Source of the DNA: Bacillota bacterium | Lineage (GTDB): Bacteria; Bacillota_I; Bacilli_A; MOL361; Turicibacteraceae | Direction of reading: 5' to 3' | DNA length: 8,782 nt | Assembly: GCA_003486705.1 (NCBI GenBank) | Contig: DNGE01000037.1 | Span: 2,398 to 11,179 of the forward strand | Shown: positions 6,766 to 8,782 of the stretch, in pieces | Layout of the letters: the number at the start of each line of letters is the position of its first letter | Numbering within the stretch: position 1 is the stretch's first letter | Made by a program: the position numbers and the translations under genes | The notes under the pieces: generated by a model | The model's database searches: none | Seen by the model: only the letters and a program-made list of their open reading frames with translations | Told to the model about the DNA's origin: nothing

Positions 6766-7506
6766 ATGAAAATCGATTTTCATTTTCATATCCTATTGGC
6801 AAAAAAAGCAACGTTTAATATAGTTTACTTTAATAAAATCATCGCACAAGCTAACAAAAGAGGATTAGATGCCATCTGTATGACGGAACATTTTAATGCC
6901 GTTCATTTTGAGGACATGTATGCACAATTAGAAAAAACATATGACTACAACGGGCACTATTTTGATGTAAATGGCTTTAAGGTATTTACAGGGATGGAAG
7001 TGGATATATGCGAACAAGGTCATATTGTGATTGTTGGGCATAAAGATAATATTTTAGCACTGCGCCACACGTTGTTAACAAAATATGAACAGTTTCCAAC
7101 ATTATCGCAACTTTTGGATGAAGCAGAAAAATATCCCGTATTAAAAATTGGAGCACATCCATATCGTGAAGGTCGCAAATTAATAAAATTAAGACCTAGT
7201 TTATTAAGTCGTTTAGATGCGTTTGATTTAAACGGAAAAGATATTCACTTAAGAAAAGATGTGGAACGTTTTGCAACCTATATAGGCTTACCACTAGTCG
7301 GGGGCAGTGATACCCATCACTATACACAAGCTGGTGTCATCGTGAATCAATTTGAAGTGGAATGTGAAACAGTGGATGAGATTTTACAAGCCATCAAAAA
7401 TCATCAATATCAAATTAAAGTGAATCCATTTATTAAGCTCAAAGTGTTTAGAGCCAAATGGACGAAGAAGTATATTAAGAAATTTAAATTAAATCATACC
7501 GCATAG
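6766..7506 (+). CDS. PHP-domain metallohydrolase / phosphoesterase
   Basis: A 246-residue soluble protein with the full set of PHP metal-binding motifs: DFHFH (H6, H8), TEH (H42), GMEVD (E78), H86/H92 in GHIVIVGH, GAHP (H131) and GGSDTHH (D182, H184). The PHP family uses a multi-metal centre, mostly to hydrolyse phosphate esters; histidinol phosphatase and trinucleotide-type phosphatases are relatives. The specific substrate cannot be read. The C-terminal tail is strongly basic (KLKVFRAKWTKKYIKKFKLN), which could favour nucleic acid or membrane contact. It starts 21 bp after the EcfT gene with no terminator between, so it is probably co-transcribed with the importer and may process the imported compound. 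That link is inferred from position only. Confidence 0.9.
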   Translation: MKIDFHFHILLAKKATFNIVYFNKIIAQANKRGLDAICMTEHFNAVHFEDMYAQLEKTYDYNGHYFDVNGFKVFTGMEVDICEQGHIVIVGHKDNILALRHTLLTKYEQFPTLSQLLDEAEKYPVLKIGAHPYREGRKLIKLRPSLLSRLDAFDLNGKDIHLRKDVERFATYIGLPLVGGSDTHHYTQAGVIVNQFEVECETVDEILQAIKNHQYQIKVNPFIKLKVFRAKWTKKYIKKFKLNHTA

Positions 7507-7545
7507 TAAAAACCTCCAATGGCGTGTCCAGGATCGGATATTTAC

Positions 7546-7589
7546 AAAAAATGAAGATGAAATCTTTTAGATTTTCATCTTCATTTTTT
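7546..7589 (+). terminator. Intrinsic terminator of the ECF-PHP operon
   Basis: The A-run and ATGAAGATGAAA arm (7546-7562) pairs with 7573-7589. Past one bulged T (7572), TCT (7563-7565) pairs with AGA (7569-7571) around a three-T loop. The 3' arm ends in six T (7584-7589). About 20 bp of stem in total. Confidence 0.9.
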
Positions 7590-7649
7590 ATTTGTTTATT
7601 AGGATGTGATATTGTAAGTAGTCGTTTTAAAAAAGATTTATGTAAAATA

Positions 7650-7985
7650 CAAGCCCTAAATCAAAGGGTGATATTTGAATAGGAGCAATAGTCTTCATGT
7701 GACGCTGCCTTGAATTAGTAGTGGTGTTGAATATACATAAACGACATAGTAGCGGTATCTGAATTAGGAAGGAATTGGGGTTGGAGACTTGTGGTGGGGT
7801 CCCCGGCGTGCGAAGCACTTATCCTCAATTACTGGGGTGATAAATCATTGGATTGTGCGTGCGTAGCACAAACAATACTTAGGCCAATAAAAAATACCAC
7901 TAAAGTCGGAAACCTCAGCCCCCACTATCCAAAGTTGAGAAAGAACCATAAAACAGTTGGGTGATAGTTCTAACTGTTTTTTTTT
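7650..7985 (+). ncRNA. Candidate structured non-coding RNA (family not identified)
   Basis: This stretch between two terminated operons has no credible protein gene, yet 7777-7820 is about two-thirds G+C in an otherwise AT-rich window. Long-range helices close a domain: 7781-7785 with 7928-7932, then 7792-7799 with 7920-7927 (two G-U or A-U-rich steps included). Inside lie hairpins 7808-7811/7815-7818, 7819-7826/7835-7843 and 7847-7851/7884-7888 capped by 7853-7858/7866-7871. AATTGGGG (7773-7780) can pair with CCTCAATT (7823-7830) in a hairpin loop, a likely pseudoknot. Upstream, 7703-7708 pairs with 7749-7754. A terminator at 7950-7985 ends it on the + strand. The 5' end is uncertain: TAAAAT (7643-7648) is a possible -10 without a good -35, and a start near 7740 is also possible. 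I see no tmRNA, RNase P, SRP or T-box hallmark. The raiA-motif or 6S RNA classes are the first to test. Confidence 0.6.
7950..7985 (+). terminator. Intrinsic terminator of the candidate ncRNA
   Basis: AAACAGTT (7951-7958) pairs with AACTGTTT (7972-7979) around a 13-nt loop, followed by an uninterrupted T-run to 7985. The loop's GTTCT (7967-7971) can alternatively pair with AGAAC (7942-7946), so a competing fold exists. Confidence 0.85.
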
Positions 7986-8039
7986 ATGCGCAAATAAAAA
8001 AAGATGAAAAAATTTCAAGAAATATGTAATATTTTGTCG

Positions 8040-8068
8040 TTGTAAAAAATTAAACTTCTTGATATAAT
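8040..8068 (+). promoter_or_regulatory. Strong sigma-A promoter of the P-loop protein gene
   Basis: TTGTAA (8040-8045), a 17-bp spacer, then a perfect TATAAT (8063-8068) preceded by TG one base upstream (8060-8061, extended -10). The start would be near 8075, giving a leader of about 43 nt. This is the best housekeeping promoter in the window. Confidence 0.85.
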
Positions 8069-8117
8069 TTAGTTTCTGATAAAGTTTTAAAATATATGAA
8101 TATAGGAGACGTGACTT

Positions 8118-8714
8118 ATGGCAGTAAGAGTAGCAATCCTAGGTGGACCAAGATGCGGAAAAACTACGTTAATTCAACAATTATTCGTAGATTTAAAAAT
8201 TAGAGATATTAATGTCGGTGTGGCAACAGAATATAGCACAGACTATTTAAGAGATAAAGGGATGATCGAATCAATTTCGGAACAATACGGAATTTATTTA
8301 GGTCAATTACACTTAGAAAATGAATTAAGTCAACACGATTATGCCCTAACAGATTATGCGACATTTGTTCCATATATTTACGGACGTATGATGCTTGGAG
8401 ATAAAAAACGCACGAAAAAAGAAATTGAAATCTTAAATGATTTATATAGCTTAGCGATGCGTGATTTACCAAAATACGACCATATCTTCTTCGTACCACG
8501 TGAATTTGGATACAAAAAAGATGGTGTACGTTGGCAAGATGCAGAAGTCGCACAAATGGTTGATAATGCCATTCTAAGCTTCTTAGATGCTGAAAATGTA
8601 ACTTATCATAAAATTGCAGGTTCAACACAAGAACGTTCACAACAAATCATGGATATTGTGGGAATCAAAAAAGAGATTGTAAAACCACAATCAAAGCAAG
8701 AAAAAACAGCTTAA
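8118..8714 (+). CDS. P-loop ATPase / nucleoside-kinase-like protein (AAA-type ATP-binding protein)
   Basis: A 198-residue cytoplasmic protein with an N-terminal Walker A, GGPRCGKTT (9-17, K15), right after the first beta strand. A second hydrophobic strand, YDHIFFVP (120-127, D121), is the likely Walker B-equivalent. The arrangement and size resemble the AAA/NadR-kinase-like group of small P-loop proteins, in which the nucleotide or phosphoryl acceptor varies. I do not assign a substrate. The C-terminus is a lysine-rich tail (KKEIVKPQSKQEKTA). The start is supported by AGGAG at 8104-8108 nine bases upstream and by a strong promoter. It is monocistronic, bounded by terminators on both sides, which suggests a stand-alone housekeeping role rather than a link with the ECF operon. 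Confidence 0.88.
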   Translation: MAVRVAILGGPRCGKTTLIQQLFVDLKIRDINVGVATEYSTDYLRDKGMIESISEQYGIYLGQLHLENELSQHDYALTDYATFVPYIYGRMMLGDKKRTKKEIEILNDLYSLAMRDLPKYDHIFFVPREFGYKKDGVRWQDAEVAQMVDNAILSFLDAENVTYHKIAGSTQERSQQIMDIVGIKKEIVKPQSKQEKTA

Positions 8715-8725
8715 GATAAAAAAGT

Positions 8726-8763
8726 AAGATGCTAAATCGTTATTTGATTTAGCATCTTTTTTT
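8726..8763 (+). terminator. Intrinsic terminator after the P-loop protein gene
   Basis: A perfect 13-bp stem (8726-8738 with 8746-8758) containing GATGCTAAATC, a 7-nt loop and seven T at 8757-8763. It lies 11 bp after the stop codon. Confidence 0.93.
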
Positions 8764-8782
8764 GAAAATATACGTTGGAATA

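Noticed and set aside
7627..7818. Minus strand frame of 63 codons across the intergenic region
   Set aside because: No ribosome binding site that I could support, low-complexity composition, and it runs antisense through the segment with extensive RNA self-pairing.
7650..7985. tmRNA, RNase P RNA, SRP RNA or T-box leader
   Set aside because: The hallmark sequences I know (RNase P GAGGAAAGTCC, SRP GGAAGGAAGCAGC, T-box GGGTGGTACCGCG) are absent, and no tmRNA tag frame or acceptor-arm pairing was seen.
8209..8640. Long minus strand frame (143 codons) and a shorter one (8378-8572) opposite the P-loop protein gene
   Set aside because: The + strand gene has a P-loop, a ribosome binding site, a strong promoter and a terminator; the antisense frames have none of these.

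Overview
The window is AT-rich DNA with AGGAGG-type ribosome binding sites, sigma-A-like promoters and compact co-directional operons, which points to a low-GC Firmicute. The overall look suggests a Turicibacter/Erysipelotrichia-type organism; that is an impression from sequence style and gene content, not a demonstrated assignment. No insertion sequence, CRISPR array, tRNA or rRNA is visible.

Layout: (1) 1-301 is the 3' end of a + strand gene of unknown function, closed by a bidirectional terminator at 303-337. (2) 340-1005 on the minus strand is a seven-helix membrane protein of unknown function. (3) 1006-1166 is a divergent regulatory region. (4) 1167-3271 encodes an OmpR/PhoB-family response regulator and its membrane histidine kinase, followed by a strong terminator. 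(5) 3319-3519 is a regulatory region packed with TTAACA-type elements. (6) 3520-7506 is a four-gene transcription unit: a long ECF-transporter S component, a double-ATPase EcfA fusion, an EcfT transmembrane protein and a PHP-family metallohydrolase, ending in a terminator at 7546-7589. (7) 7590-8040 has no convincing protein gene but contains a GC-enriched, strongly self-complementary segment with its own terminator. This is most likely a structured non-coding RNA. (8) 8118-8714 is a small P-loop ATPase/kinase-like protein with an excellent promoter of its own and a terminator.

How the parts may work together: the two-component promoter and the ECF-operon promoter both carry direct repeats of a TTAACA-like hexamer spaced exactly 11 bp, the classic footprint of an OmpR/PhoB-family regulator. 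The simplest reading is that the response regulator at 1167 controls its own operon, the ECF importer operon and perhaps the divergent membrane gene. The imported substrate cannot be read from sequence; co-transcription of a PHP hydrolase hints that a phosphorylated compound may be involved, but this is inference.

The two items most worth following up are the 11-bp-phased operator array with its orphan ECF importer, and the structured RNA at about 7650-7985, which has nested helices, a plausible pseudoknot and a twice-repeated hairpin motif.
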